DNA from: an uncultured Clostridia bacterium
GTDB lineage: Bacteria; Bacillota; Clostridia; Saccharofermentanales; Saccharofermentanaceae
Assembly: GCA_946407705.1 (NCBI GenBank)
Contig: CAMJPC010000001.1
Coordinates: 363,896-427,895, forward strand
Length of the DNA stretch: 64,000 nucleotides
Direction of reading: 5' to 3'
In this document: piece by piece, positions 16,680 to 24,598 of the stretch
Layout: the number at the start of each line of letters is the position of its first letter
How positions within the stretch are numbered: position 1 is the stretch's first letter
Notes under the pieces: generated by a model
What the model was told of the DNA's origin: nothing
Databases searched by the model: none
The model's input: only the letters and a program-made list of their open reading frames with translations
Translations under genes and position numbers: made by a program

Positions 16680-17195
16680 TCAGTCTTCCGGATAATCAGG
16701 CACCGACTCCAGTATCTCATTACATTCGTCGACCTCAGCCCGGAGTTCTTTCAATCTGTCATTCAGTTTACTGATACCGGCTTCACGTTCGCTGATCTTT
16801 TTTCTCCTGTAGTTCTCGTCTTCATCCATTCTTGCATTGACCTTGTTCTTCCTGCGGTTTGAATAGATACCCGCGGGAAGCGTTATGAGCAGCACCCAGG
16901 CAAGCGGAAGCAAAAACCATATCTTCCCGAAGAAATCAGCACCGGGATCGCCATTATAGTGAAGCATGAAGTTTTCGAGGTAGGCAAAGAATAAAACTAT
17001 CAGACCGACGATCATGGCAAAGATGAGAAACGGCTTGAAATACTCTACGAACTCATGCCTTGAAGTATCAATACTGCTCTCATCCCTTTTATTCTCTTTC
17101 TGAAGGTTTTCGATCTCCTCTTCAGTACTTTTCATCTCTTTATATGCGGAGGCAATTCTTTGGGCAAGTCTGATGCCTTCAATGTGGTCGATCAT
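16680..17195 (-). CDS. Unknown membrane protein with coiled coils
   Basis: 171 residues: an N-terminal charged coiled coil (about 10-40, EMKSTEEEIENLQKENKRDE), two membrane helices (about 52-72 and 88-110), then a basic and helical C-terminal segment (about 115-165) with a second coiled coil. Not a family I recognise; the layout could be a small membrane scaffold. AAGGAGG precedes ATG 17195. Promoter visible at 17226-17254. Confidence 0.65.
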   Translation of the reverse strand: MIDHIEGIRLAQRIASAYKEMKSTEEEIENLQKENKRDESSIDTSRHEFVEYFKPFLIFAMIVGLIVLFFAYLENFMLHYNGDPGADFFGKIWFLLPLAWVLLITLPAGIYSNRRKNKVNARMDEDENYRRKKISEREAGISKLNDRLKELRAEVDECNEILESVPDYPED

Positions 17196-17225
17196 GTATG
17201 AATACCTCCTTGAGCTTATACGGGT

Positions 17226-17254
17226 ATGATAACACTGCCCAAACTGAATTTCAA
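17226..17254 (-). promoter_or_regulatory. Sigma-A promoter of the coiled-coil membrane protein
   Basis: On the minus strand TTGAAA (17254-17249) and TATCAT (17231-17226) are 17 bp apart, about 30 bp before the ATG. Confidence 0.55.
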
Positions 17255-17302
17255 TATTTATTTATCGTTTTTCGATATATTCCCGTTTATGCCTTCCTCT
17301 CA

Positions 17303-17338
17303 CCAAAACAAAAAATGACCCTGCAAAACGCAGGGTCA
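17303..17338 (-). terminator. Terminator after the cyclic-nucleotide-binding gene
   Basis: TGACCCTGC (17316-17324) and GCAGGGTCA (17330-17338) form a perfect 9-bp stem with a 5-nt loop. On the minus strand it is followed by TTTTTTGTTTTG. Confidence 0.85.
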
Positions 17339-17365
17339 CCATTGCTCTTATAAAGACGGACGTTA

Positions 17366-18289
17366 TCAGTAACGGCGATCTTCCTCCTTGGAAGCCTCGT
17401 AGATCTCCTTGCAGGCCTTGAAGTAATCGTAGTTGAGGTTTCTGAGACGGAATGAAAGATTCTTGAGGATGAGCTCGATCTTTGCAGGGGCCGTCTTGAA
17501 CAGACCTTCAAGATCCTCGGGGTGGATGATCTCAACACTGGTATTGTCTGTCTCAGCAACAGCCGTGGTGTCACGTGCTTTTTCGGAAAGAAGTCCCATC
17601 TCACCGAAACATGCGACAGGCGTAACATCGGATGTCTTAAGCTCGTTGACTCCGCCGTAGTTCTTGTAGATGCCTACGCTGCCTTCGTGGAGAATGTACA
17701 TGCACTTGCCGACCTCATCCTGCTTGTAGATGATAGTGCCGTATGCATAGGACTCTGCATTGTCATTATCCTGCTGGGAAACTGCCTCAGCCGCTTCACG
17801 GAGAGCCTCAGCACTCGGACGCTCAAGTCTGATGTTCTTGGATGAGAGATAGATGGACTGCTTGATCATGGATTTGAAGAAGCCGTCATACTTGTTGCTG
17901 GAATGAGCGCTGCGTACCTCGTCAAGAAGCTTCTTAGCCTTCTCGCAATCCTGAGTCATCGACTCGATCCTGCTTCCGAGCAGCTTCATGATCGTAAGGA
18001 TCTTGTCCGGATTCTGCGTGAGGTATTCGTTAAGCTCTTCAGCTGCGATCTCAAGGACCTTAACATCACCCTTTGCAACAACGGAAGTGCTGCGGGGATA
18101 AGTCTCGATTACAGCCATCTCGCCGAAATACTGGCCTTCGCTGAGGACTGCAACCTCAACCTGGTCTTCCTGCTCGTAATTCTTATAAACGGTTACCTTG
18201 CCCTCCAGAAGCTGGAAGAAGGTATTGCCGGTATCGCCTTCTTTAATGATAATGTCGCCATCGATAAATGATTTCTCGATTGAACTCAT
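17366..18289 (-). CDS. Tandem cyclic-nucleotide-binding domain protein without output domain
   Basis: 307 residues with two cNMP domains (about 5-120 and 165-290). Both phosphate-binding cassettes are intact: YFGEMAVIETYPRSTSVV and CFGEMGLLSEKARDTTAV, each with Glu and Arg needed for cyclic nucleotide phosphate. A helical linker (EKAKKLLDEVRSA) joins them. No helix-turn-helix, kinase or channel part is present, unlike Crp/Fnr regulators. The plan recalls protein kinase A regulatory subunits. It may bind and buffer a cyclic nucleotide or control a partner elsewhere. Monocistronic, with consensus-like promoter and strong terminator. Confidence 0.85.
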   Translation of the reverse strand: MSSIEKSFIDGDIIIKEGDTGNTFFQLLEGKVTVYKNYEQEDQVEVAVLSEGQYFGEMAVIETYPRSTSVVAKGDVKVLEIAAEELNEYLTQNPDKILTIMKLLGSRIESMTQDCEKAKKLLDEVRSAHSSNKYDGFFKSMIKQSIYLSSKNIRLERPSAEALREAAEAVSQQDNDNAESYAYGTIIYKQDEVGKCMYILHEGSVGIYKNYGGVNELKTSDVTPVACFGEMGLLSEKARDTTAVAETDNTSVEIIHPEDLEGLFKTAPAKIELILKNLSFRLRNLNYDYFKACKEIYEASKEEDRRY

Positions 18290-18359
18290 GTGTGACCCCT
18301 TTCTGTGCCAAAAAGTGTAATTAAATACATCAAATCGGTTTTATGTTTATATATTACCG

Positions 18360-18388
18360 ATTTTATTTTTTAAGACGGCATTTGTCAA
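18360..18388 (-). promoter_or_regulatory. Sigma-A promoter of the cyclic-nucleotide-binding gene
   Basis: On the minus strand a perfect TTGACA (18388-18383) and TAAAAT (18365-18360) are spaced by 17 bp. The leader to ATG 18289 is about 60 nt. Confidence 0.7.
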
Positions 18389-18444
18389 TTATCAGGCAGG
18401 CAGAATCAGGTCTCGAAAACGCTTATTTTCGCCCTTTTCCCATG

Positions 18445-18479
18445 CGGAAAGAAGCCGGGAAGCGATACCGCCCCCCGGC
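18445..18479 (-). terminator. Probable terminator of the MerR gene
   Basis: GCCGGG (18454-18459) and CCCGGC (18474-18479) form a GC stem on the minus strand just after the MerR stop, followed by TTCTTTCC. The U-tail is imperfect. Confidence 0.45.
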
Positions 18480-18490
18480 ATTCGTGATCA

Positions 18491-19291
18491 TTACTCCACG
18501 GGAAAGCATACTTCCGTGACGTATTCATCCGGATTCTGTGTCTGTGCAGGACTTACGTGATAGATGTTGAACATCGGTCCTGAAAGCTTGTAGCCGTTCG
18601 CGTTGATCCACGAAATGACCGTAGCGCACGCATCAGACATCTGGTCGTAGCTTCCTTTTACGACGCAGCTTGCAACCTTCGCTGCGGGGATGGTCTTGAA
18701 CTTGACGTTCTCGGTATCCTCATACTTTCCATTGACGGACATCGATACTATCAGCTCAACATTCTCTTCCTTGAACTCGTCGTCAAGGAACTCCGCGATC
18801 GCATAGCACGGTTCCGCAGGAACAAGGTTCTTTACCTCTCTTAACTTTGCCCATGCAATCCCCTCGTCTTCATAGCGGGGAACGATCATGTGCACGGTTG
18901 CCGCATACCTCTCGGGAATAGTCTTTAATGTTACGTCAAAACTCATGTTTTGCTCCTTTCTCAGCCTTTTCCTGGCTGTATCCAGAAGCATCAGTCTGTA
19001 CTCCGTCAGCTTAGCCTGCTCGGTCAGTTCCTTTTCCCTGGCTGACAGGAAAGCGTCCAGCTGTTCTTTATCGTCATGGATCTCAAGGATACGCACGATG
19101 TCCGCAAGGGCGAACCCCATATCCTTCAGCGCCGTGATCCTTCCGATGATGAATAACTGTTCTTCACGATAATATCTGTATCCCGTAAGATCATCTATCT
19201 CTGCGGGCTTTAAAAGTCCGATGTCATCGTAATGGCGAAGCATTCTGATGCTGACCCTGGATATTTTTGAAAATTCTCCAATCTTAAGCAT
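18491..19291 (-). CDS. MerR-family regulator with GyrI-like effector domain
   Basis: 266 residues. The N-terminus is a MerR winged helix (LKIGEFSKISRVSIRMLRHYDDIGLLKP) with the usual dimerisation helix to about residue 110. The C-terminus (about 115-265) is a GyrI-like/SOUL-type ligand domain, as in BmrR-type multidrug sensors. It probably binds small hydrophobic or cationic compounds. Its own promoter has the 19-bp spacer and central palindrome typical of MerR control, so it is autoregulated. Possible targets nearby are the divergent VanZ-like gene and the oxidoreductase operon, though I see no second copy of the operator. Confidence 0.9.
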   Translation of the reverse strand: MLKIGEFSKISRVSIRMLRHYDDIGLLKPAEIDDLTGYRYYREEQLFIIGRITALKDMGFALADIVRILEIHDDKEQLDAFLSAREKELTEQAKLTEYRLMLLDTARKRLRKEQNMSFDVTLKTIPERYAATVHMIVPRYEDEGIAWAKLREVKNLVPAEPCYAIAEFLDDEFKEENVELIVSMSVNGKYEDTENVKFKTIPAAKVASCVVKGSYDQMSDACATVISWINANGYKLSGPMFNIYHVSPAQTQNPDEYVTEVCFPVE

Positions 19292-19332
19292 TTGTTAACC
19301 TCCATGTCGGTTGTTTTCTTGAGCTCACCACT

Positions 19333-19363
19333 ACTCTAATCTCTGACATAATGTGAGAGTCAA
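19333..19363 (-). promoter_or_regulatory. MerR-type promoter/operator with 19-bp spacer
   Basis: On the minus strand TTGACT (19363-19358) and TAGAGT (19338-19333) are exactly 19 bp apart, the distorted spacing used by MerR regulators. Between them lies the palindrome CTCTnACATnATGTnAGAG (19341-19359). Position and symmetry make autoregulation by the gene at 18491-19291 very likely. Confidence 0.8.
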
Positions 19364-19420
19364 TACACTTTTACCGAAAAAAATAACCGAGATAATGAGA
19401 TAATACACCACGGGTGGCAT

Positions 19421-19969
19421 ATGATAGAGATAACTTATCTTCAGACATTCATTTTCATCACGGCCGTATGGATCCTCATACGTGTGATCGTTGCGCTCAA
19501 AAACAAAACGGTTTCGGTCAAGCGCGAGCTTTTGCTCCTTCTCGTATACATCTGCCTGATAGTCATAGCAAGGTTCGTTTACTTCGGATTCCATCTGGTC
19601 GACGGAAAGATAGATACATTTAAGATCGATCTTTCGAGAAACGAGGATAACAAGTTAAACCTCATTCCATTCTTTTTCCTTTTCGACAGATACGACGGCT
19701 GGCTGATGAACGTCATAGGAAATACGGCCATGTTCATTCCGGTCGGAATATGCTGGCCATTATGTTTCAAAAAACTGGATAACCTCTTTAAGGTAATCGC
19801 CGCGGGAGCAGGTTTGTCACTGTTCATCGAACTGACTCAGTTGCTTAGTTTCGAACGCTATACCGATGTCGATGACCTGATACTGAATACGGCCGGGGCA
19901 GGCCTTGGAGCACTGATCTTCTTCATGGTTACGAAGATCACGGAAAAAGTCAGACAGAAGAAAGAATAA
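19421..19969 (+). CDS. VanZ-like membrane protein
   Basis: 182 residues with about five membrane helices. VanZ hallmarks are NLIPFFFLFDRYDGWLMNVIGN (the N-L-I-P-F motif), FIPVG and ELTQLLSFERYTDVDDLILNTAGA, which closes with the conserved D-x-x-D-x-x-x-N-T-x-G. VanZ itself gives low-level teicoplanin resistance; most homologues have no known role. The ribosome site is weak (GGGTGG). It is divergent from the MerR regulator, separated by about 130 bp. Confidence 0.85.
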   Translation: MIEITYLQTFIFITAVWILIRVIVALKNKTVSVKRELLLLLVYICLIVIARFVYFGFHLVDGKIDTFKIDLSRNEDNKLNLIPFFFLFDRYDGWLMNVIGNTAMFIPVGICWPLCFKKLDNLFKVIAAGAGLSLFIELTQLLSFERYTDVDDLILNTAGAGLGALIFFMVTKITEKVRQKKE

Positions 19970-20087
19970 TCCCGAACATATCCAAAAAGTTCAACAAGTT
20001 TAGCAGTTATTAAAAAGAGTCAGAGCCCTCAATGCTGTAGTATTGATATGTAATTTGACCAATCTGAATTCAACGGAGGATACTGCC

Positions 20088-20612
20088 ATGAATGAGACGC
20101 TTAAGGTATTGGAAACAAGAAGAAGCTGCAGGAATTTCAAGCCTGACATGATCAAGGATGAAGAGCTTAAAGCCATCCTTGAAGCAGGCACATTTGCCCC
20201 TACCGGAATGGGCAGGCAGAGTCCTTTGATCATCGCTGTCACGGACAAAAAATTAAGAGATGAGCTCGCTGAAGAGAACCGTAAGATCGGAGGATGGAGC
20301 GAAGGTTTCGATCCTTTCTACGGCGCTCCCGTCATCCTTATCGTTCTTGCAGACAAAAGCGTTTTCACACATATCTACGACGGTTCCCTCGTAATGGGCA
20401 ACCTCATGAACGCGGCTGAAAGCCTCGGTGTCGCAAGCATCTGGATCCACAGGGCAAAAGAAGAATTTGACTCTGAATTCGGCAAGAACATATTAAAGAA
20501 GCTTGGCATCGAAGGTGACTTCGAAGGAATCGGCCATTGCGCTTTAGGCTATGCCGCAGAACCCGCCAATGCTCCTGCGCCCAGAAAAGGCAACTACGTT
20601 TACTATGTCTGA
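20088..20612 (+). CDS. Nitroreductase-family FMN oxidoreductase
   Basis: 174 residues from ATG 20088 (CGGAGGA upstream), preferred over the longer ORF. ETRRSCRNFKPDMI at the N-terminus is the FMN-phosphate-binding start of the family, followed by FAPTGMGRQSPLIIAV and, toward the C-terminus, CALGYAAEPANAPAPRKGNYVYYV. It should reduce nitroaromatics, quinones or enones with NAD(P)H. First gene of a five-gene operon (nitroreductase, MBL-fold hydrolase, flavodoxin-like reductase, 2-hydroxyacid dehydrogenase, SDR). It overlaps the next gene by 8 nt. Confidence 0.88.
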   Translation: MNETLKVLETRRSCRNFKPDMIKDEELKAILEAGTFAPTGMGRQSPLIIAVTDKKLRDELAEENRKIGGWSEGFDPFYGAPVILIVLADKSVFTHIYDGSLVMGNLMNAAESLGVASIWIHRAKEEFDSEFGKNILKKLGIEGDFEGIGHCALGYAAEPANAPAPRKGNYVYYV

Positions 20613-21390
20613 TAACAAAGCCACATTATGCTGGCTCGGTCAGATGGGCCTATTGGTAAAGACAGACACCACCGCCATCTGCATCGACTATTTCGCAAGC
20701 CCGATGGAAGGCAGGCTTAAACAGCCTCCCATTCCGGCTGAGGATCTGAAAGGGATCGATGCGTTCCTGGGAACGCACGATCACGTAGACCACATCGATC
20801 ACGGCGCCTGGAAGATATGGGCAAAGACCAATCCCGATGCCCGGTTCATCTTCCCTGCCAAGCACATGGATAAGATCCTTTCTGACGGCATAGATAAGAC
20901 CAATGCCATCGGTCTGAATGAAGGCGGCACTTATGAGATCGGAGACATTACCGTACATGCAATCGCGGCTTCACACGAATTCCTGGACCGCGGTGATGAC
21001 GGTCTTTATCCGTACCTTCAGTACATCATCGAAGCAAACGGGATAAGGATCCATCACGCAGGCGATACAGTAAGATATGAGGGAATGCTTTCAAAGATCA
21101 AGTCGTTCGGAAACATAGACGTTCAGCTCCTTCCGATCAACGGCCGTGACGCAGTGCGCTACAGGAACAATTGGATAGGCAACATGACTTATCAGGAAGC
21201 GGCTGACCTCGCAGGCGATGTCATGCCTTCAATGGTCATTCCGGGTCACTGGGACATGTTTGAACTAAACGGCGAAGACCCCGGAAAATTCGCTGATTAC
21301 ATCGACGCGAAATACGGCAAAAAGATCGAATGCAGGATACCAAAGATAATGGAAGAAATAACATTTGAAAAGAGGAACGGCAATGGATAA
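20605..21390 (+). CDS. Metallo-beta-lactamase-fold hydrolase (UlaG-like)
   Basis: 261 residues from ATG 20605, inside the end of the nitroreductase gene; the longer ORF is not needed. The metal site GTHDHVDHIDHGAW (H-x-H-x-D-H) is present, with further ligands in HHAGDT and VIPGHWDMF. The closest family by pattern is UlaG, the ascorbate-6-phosphate lactonase, so hydrolysis of a lactone or phosphoester is plausible. No ascorbate genes are near. Second gene of the oxidoreductase operon. Confidence 0.82.
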   Translation: MSDNKATLCWLGQMGLLVKTDTTAICIDYFASPMEGRLKQPPIPAEDLKGIDAFLGTHDHVDHIDHGAWKIWAKTNPDARFIFPAKHMDKILSDGIDKTNAIGLNEGGTYEIGDITVHAIAASHEFLDRGDDGLYPYLQYIIEANGIRIHHAGDTVRYEGMLSKIKSFGNIDVQLLPINGRDAVRYRNNWIGNMTYQEAADLAGDVMPSMVIPGHWDMFELNGEDPGKFADYIDAKYGKKIECRIPKIMEEITFEKRNGNG

Positions 21391-22015
21391 GAAACTCAAA
21401 GTTTTGCTCTTGAACGGAAGCCCGAGAAAAGACGGAAACACCTCTTCTGCTCTTCATGAGATGGAAAAGATCTTCGAGCAGTCGGGTGTTGAATACGAGA
21501 CTGTCCAGATCGGAAAAATGGACATCAGAGGATGCGTTGCCTGCGGGTCATGTTCTCAGACAGGCAAGTGCGTTTTTAATGACGTCGTAAACGAGATCGC
21601 AGCCAAATTCGAAGCCGCCGACGGTCTTGTGATAGGCTCTCCCGTATATTACGGTTCAGCGAACGGAACGCTCATGTCCGCTCTTCAGAGGCTCTTCTAC
21701 AGCACGCATTTCGACAAGAGCTTCAAGGTAGGAGCAAGTGTCGTCAGCGCAAGAAGATCCGGCTGCACCGCTACCTTCGATGAGCTCAACAAGTTCTTCA
21801 CCATCAGCAACATGCCCGTTGCCTCAAGCCAGTACTGGAACAACTTCTACGGAAGAGAACCCGTCGAAGGCAAGGCAGATGAAGAAGGCCTCCAGGTAAT
21901 GCGGGCACTTGCAAGGAACATGGTGTTCCTTATGAAGAGCATAGCATCCGGCAAAGAACAGTTCGGTCTTCCCGGAGGCGAAGAAGACCGCGTATGGACA
22001 AACTTCATGAAATAA
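21383..22015 (+). CDS. NAD(P)H-dependent FMN reductase (flavodoxin-like)
   Basis: 210 residues from ATG 21383 with AGAGG upstream. LLNGSPRKDGNTSSAL is the FMN-phosphate loop of the NADPH-dependent FMN reductase/iron-sulphur flavoprotein family. CVACGSCSQTGKC offers four Cys that in some members bind a 4Fe-4S cluster. GSPVYYGSANGTLMSALQRL is the second flavin contact. It would reduce flavins or quinones in the cytosol. It overlaps the previous gene by 8 nt. Confidence 0.85.
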   Translation: MDKKLKVLLLNGSPRKDGNTSSALHEMEKIFEQSGVEYETVQIGKMDIRGCVACGSCSQTGKCVFNDVVNEIAAKFEAADGLVIGSPVYYGSANGTLMSALQRLFYSTHFDKSFKVGASVVSARRSGCTATFDELNKFFTISNMPVASSQYWNNFYGREPVEGKADEEGLQVMRALARNMVFLMKSIASGKEQFGLPGGEEDRVWTNFMK

Positions 22016-22024
22016 GGAACTTCA

Positions 22025-22984
22025 ATGAAGATCGTTGTATTAACAAAAGGCCTGGAACAAAAGCATAAGGATCTTATCTGCGCTTCAGCGGAAAAAGCAA
22101 ATGCGGAAGTATGTTTTGCAGAGTCTGAAAATGCTTTCCCGGAAGGATTTGAAGACCCTGACGTCATATACGGATTCGGTGTGAAGACCGCAAGAACGAA
22201 CCCGAAGCTCAAGTGGCTCTGCGTTCCGTCAGCGGGCGTCGACTATCTTATGAAGCCTGATTCTTTTGCAAATCCGGACTGCATACTGACCAATTCCGCA
22301 GGTGCTTACGGCGTATCCATAGCAGAGCACATCATCGCAGTCTCGCTCATGATGATGAGACGTCTGACGGAATTCTATCTGAGATCGAGCAGCGGTGAAT
22401 GGGACACTCCCAAGCTCCAGAAGTCTTTGAAGAACTGCAGGATCACGGTCCTGGGCACCGGCGATATCGGCTGTACTTTTGCAAGAAGAGCAAAGTCTTT
22501 CGAACCCTCCTCTCTTACAGGCATCTGCAGGAGCGGAGTTTGCAGCGAACCGGTTTTCGACAGGATATTTAAGATCGGTGATCTTGATAAAGTCCTTCCT
22601 TCAACAGACCTTCTTGTAATGAGCCTTCCTGCCACTTCCGAGACAGAGAACATCCTTTCACGAGAGAGGATAGATCTTCTTCCCGAAGGAGCTTACGTCG
22701 TCAATGTCGGAAGAGGATCCGCGATAGACGAGGACGCGCTCGCAGACAGCCTGGACAGCGGAAAACTGGGCGGCGCGGCACTCGACGTTTTCAAGACGGA
22801 ACCGCTCCCTTCTGACAGCAGGCTCTGGCATACAAAGGGGCTTCTCATCACTCCGCATGTGGCGGGTAATCTCACGGTCGAATACACGATGGACAGGAAT
22901 GTGGAGATGTTCTGCGAGGATCTTTTGGCCTATGCTCAGGGACTCCCCATGAAACATGTTGTCGACAGAAACAGAGGATACTGA
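22025..22984 (+). CDS. D-2-hydroxyacid dehydrogenase family protein
   Basis: 319 residues with the family's split catalytic and NAD-binding domains. The nucleotide loop is VLGTGDIGCTFARR. The catalytic triad is visible: Arg in VVNVGRGSAID, Glu in VFKTEPLP, His in ITPHVAGN. It should reduce a 2-keto acid to the D-hydroxy acid or the reverse; the substrate is unknown. It begins 9 nt after the FMN reductase and ends 1 nt before the SDR gene. Confidence 0.88.
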   Translation: MKIVVLTKGLEQKHKDLICASAEKANAEVCFAESENAFPEGFEDPDVIYGFGVKTARTNPKLKWLCVPSAGVDYLMKPDSFANPDCILTNSAGAYGVSIAEHIIAVSLMMMRRLTEFYLRSSSGEWDTPKLQKSLKNCRITVLGTGDIGCTFARRAKSFEPSSLTGICRSGVCSEPVFDRIFKIGDLDKVLPSTDLLVMSLPATSETENILSRERIDLLPEGAYVVNVGRGSAIDEDALADSLDSGKLGGAALDVFKTEPLPSDSRLWHTKGLLITPHVAGNLTVEYTMDRNVEMFCEDLLAYAQGLPMKHVVDRNRGY

Positions 22985-22985
22985 T

Positions 22986-23702
22986 ATGGCAAACGTAATG
23001 GTGACAGGCACGGGTAGATCTTATGCATTAGGTTACAATCTCGCCCTGAGATATCTCGAAGGCGGAGATACGGTAATCGCAACTATTAGAAAACCGTCTC
23101 CCGAGATCGATGAACTCAAGGAAAAATACGGTGACAAGCTCATCGTCGTCACCATGGATCTTCTTGATTCGGGATCTGTCAATCTAGCAGCTGAGAAGGT
23201 GGCACAAAAGACGGATCACATAGACACTTTGGTCAACAACGCGGTCGGTGTATCACCTGATTGCGACAAGGGGTTTTTCGAAGCGGATCTCGACCTGATC
23301 CCCAGGACAGTGGACATAATCGCAGTAGGCACGATGCGCGTCATCAAGGCTTTCTATCCGCTGCTGATAAAGGCTCCGGGCACTGCACTCATAATGAACA
23401 TATCATCTGAAGCAGGCAGCATCGAAAAGTGCTACAGGACAAACATGATCGATTACGGCATGGGAAAGGCCGCGCTCAACATGGCTACCATGAACCTCTA
23501 CAACACATTTAAGGACGACCATAAAGTCAATATCTTCGCAGTTCATCCGGGATGGATCAGAACTGACGGCAACCCGGATAATCCCGCTCCGCTCTCGTCT
23601 TACGAAGCCGCGGGGATCTTAAAGGATCTGTTCGAAACGAGATGCGAAGACTTTACGGGCCACAGATTCATTACAAACGAAGGCGTTGATTATCCGTTCT
23701 GA
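22986..23702 (+). CDS. Short-chain dehydrogenase/reductase
   Basis: 238 residues from ATG 22986, one base after the preceding stop; the longer ORF start lies inside that gene. It has the SDR set: TGTGRSYALG cofactor loop, LVNNAVG, catalytic Ser in ISSEAGS and Tyr/Lys in YGMGKAAL, then HPGWIRTD. Last gene of the five-gene oxidoreductase operon. Its 3' end overlaps the convergent ProC-like gene by 13 bp. Substrate unknown; probably a carbonyl compound handled by the pathway. Confidence 0.88.
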   Translation: MANVMVTGTGRSYALGYNLALRYLEGGDTVIATIRKPSPEIDELKEKYGDKLIVVTMDLLDSGSVNLAAEKVAQKTDHIDTLVNNAVGVSPDCDKGFFEADLDLIPRTVDIIAVGTMRVIKAFYPLLIKAPGTALIMNISSEAGSIEKCYRTNMIDYGMGKAALNMATMNLYNTFKDDHKVNIFAVHPGWIRTDGNPDNPAPLSSYEAAGILKDLFETRCEDFTGHRFITNEGVDYPF

Positions 23703-24484
23703 CGGGCCGTCTGACGTCTCTTCTCAAGAGTCTTCCCGAAGAGCAGATCAGCTGTCTCCGGGAACCTTTCATAGACAACTTTAGTACCCTCTTCAGTGAT
23801 GCCGCCCTTGGTCGCGACCCTTGTTACGACGTCTTCAAAAGTCATGTCTTTCTGAAGCATGAGATCGCCGGTGGCACTCATGGTCTGCAATACCATCCGA
23901 ACTATCTGATCGTCAGGGATCGACGTGTGCTTTTTCGCAGACGTGCATATTACGTCAAAGATCGAAGCGATGAATCCGGGCATGCAGCTGACAAGCTCGG
24001 AACCCATTCCCATCTCATTCTCGGGCAGCTCGATGACATTTCCGAAGGTTGAGAGGAGTTCTCTTAGTTCAGCTTTTTTCTCTTCATCCACCCTGTCGTC
24101 AAAGCAGACCAATGTCTGCGATCTTCCGATCTCGGCGGTGAGGCTCGGAATGACCTTTGCGGTCTTCCCGCCTATTATCTGATGGATCGTATCGAAGGAA
24201 ACGCTTCCGTTTAATGAGACGACAAGACTTCCGGGCTCTACGCTGTCCTTTATCTCTTCAAGAACAGCTTTGAGATCTGCAGGACGTACGCATACGAAAA
24301 CAATGTCAGACGAAGATGCAACTTCCCTGTTGGTCCCGATTTCCGCGATGTCTTTTACCTCATCCAGTTTTCCGGCAGTCCTGTTGGATACAAAGAGTTC
24401 TTCTCTTCCCAAATGACCTGCTTCAGAGAATTTCCAGAGAAGCATCTTTCCCATGCTTCCGTAACCGATAATGCCTGCTTTCAT
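23690..24484 (-). CDS. Pyrroline-5-carboxylate reductase-like protein (ProC family)
   Basis: 264 residues. IIGYGSMGKMLLWKF is the NADP Rossmann loop; FVCVRPADL, NGSVSFDTIHQIIGGKTAKVIPSL and GGITEEGTKVV fit ProC. The usual catalytic-region signature GATPEG/GGT is here GGITEEG, so proline synthesis is not certain. ComER and other paralogues share this fold. No proA or proB nearby. A single gene, convergent with the oxidoreductase operon. Confidence 0.78.
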   Translation of the reverse strand: MKAGIIGYGSMGKMLLWKFSEAGHLGREELFVSNRTAGKLDEVKDIAEIGTNREVASSSDIVFVCVRPADLKAVLEEIKDSVEPGSLVVSLNGSVSFDTIHQIIGGKTAKVIPSLTAEIGRSQTLVCFDDRVDEEKKAELRELLSTFGNVIELPENEMGMGSELVSCMPGFIASIFDVICTSAKKHTSIPDDQIVRMVLQTMSATGDLMLQKDMTFEDVVTRVATKGGITEEGTKVVYERFPETADLLFGKTLEKRRQTARQNG

Positions 24485-24554
24485 GTTCTTGCTCCGTAAA
24501 ATATTATTATCTTTTAGTTATAAAAAGCATAATAACATTAGAATAGCCGATTGA

Positions 24555-24584
24555 TATAATTATGTCGTATTAACCGACCGGTTA
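24555..24584 (+). promoter_or_regulatory. -10 box and palindromic site before the acetyltransferase gene
   Basis: TATAAT (24555-24560) is followed by TAACCGACCGGTTA (24571-24584), 6-bp perfect arms with 2-bp centre, just downstream of the expected start point. A repressor site is a reasonable guess. No clear -35 is visible. Confidence 0.45.
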
Positions 24585-24598
24585 TTTGGGGAGGAAAA

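Noticed and set aside
15836-16774. 312-residue plus-strand ORF
   Set aside because: Antisense to the NmrA-like gene, no ribosome site and no recognisable domain.
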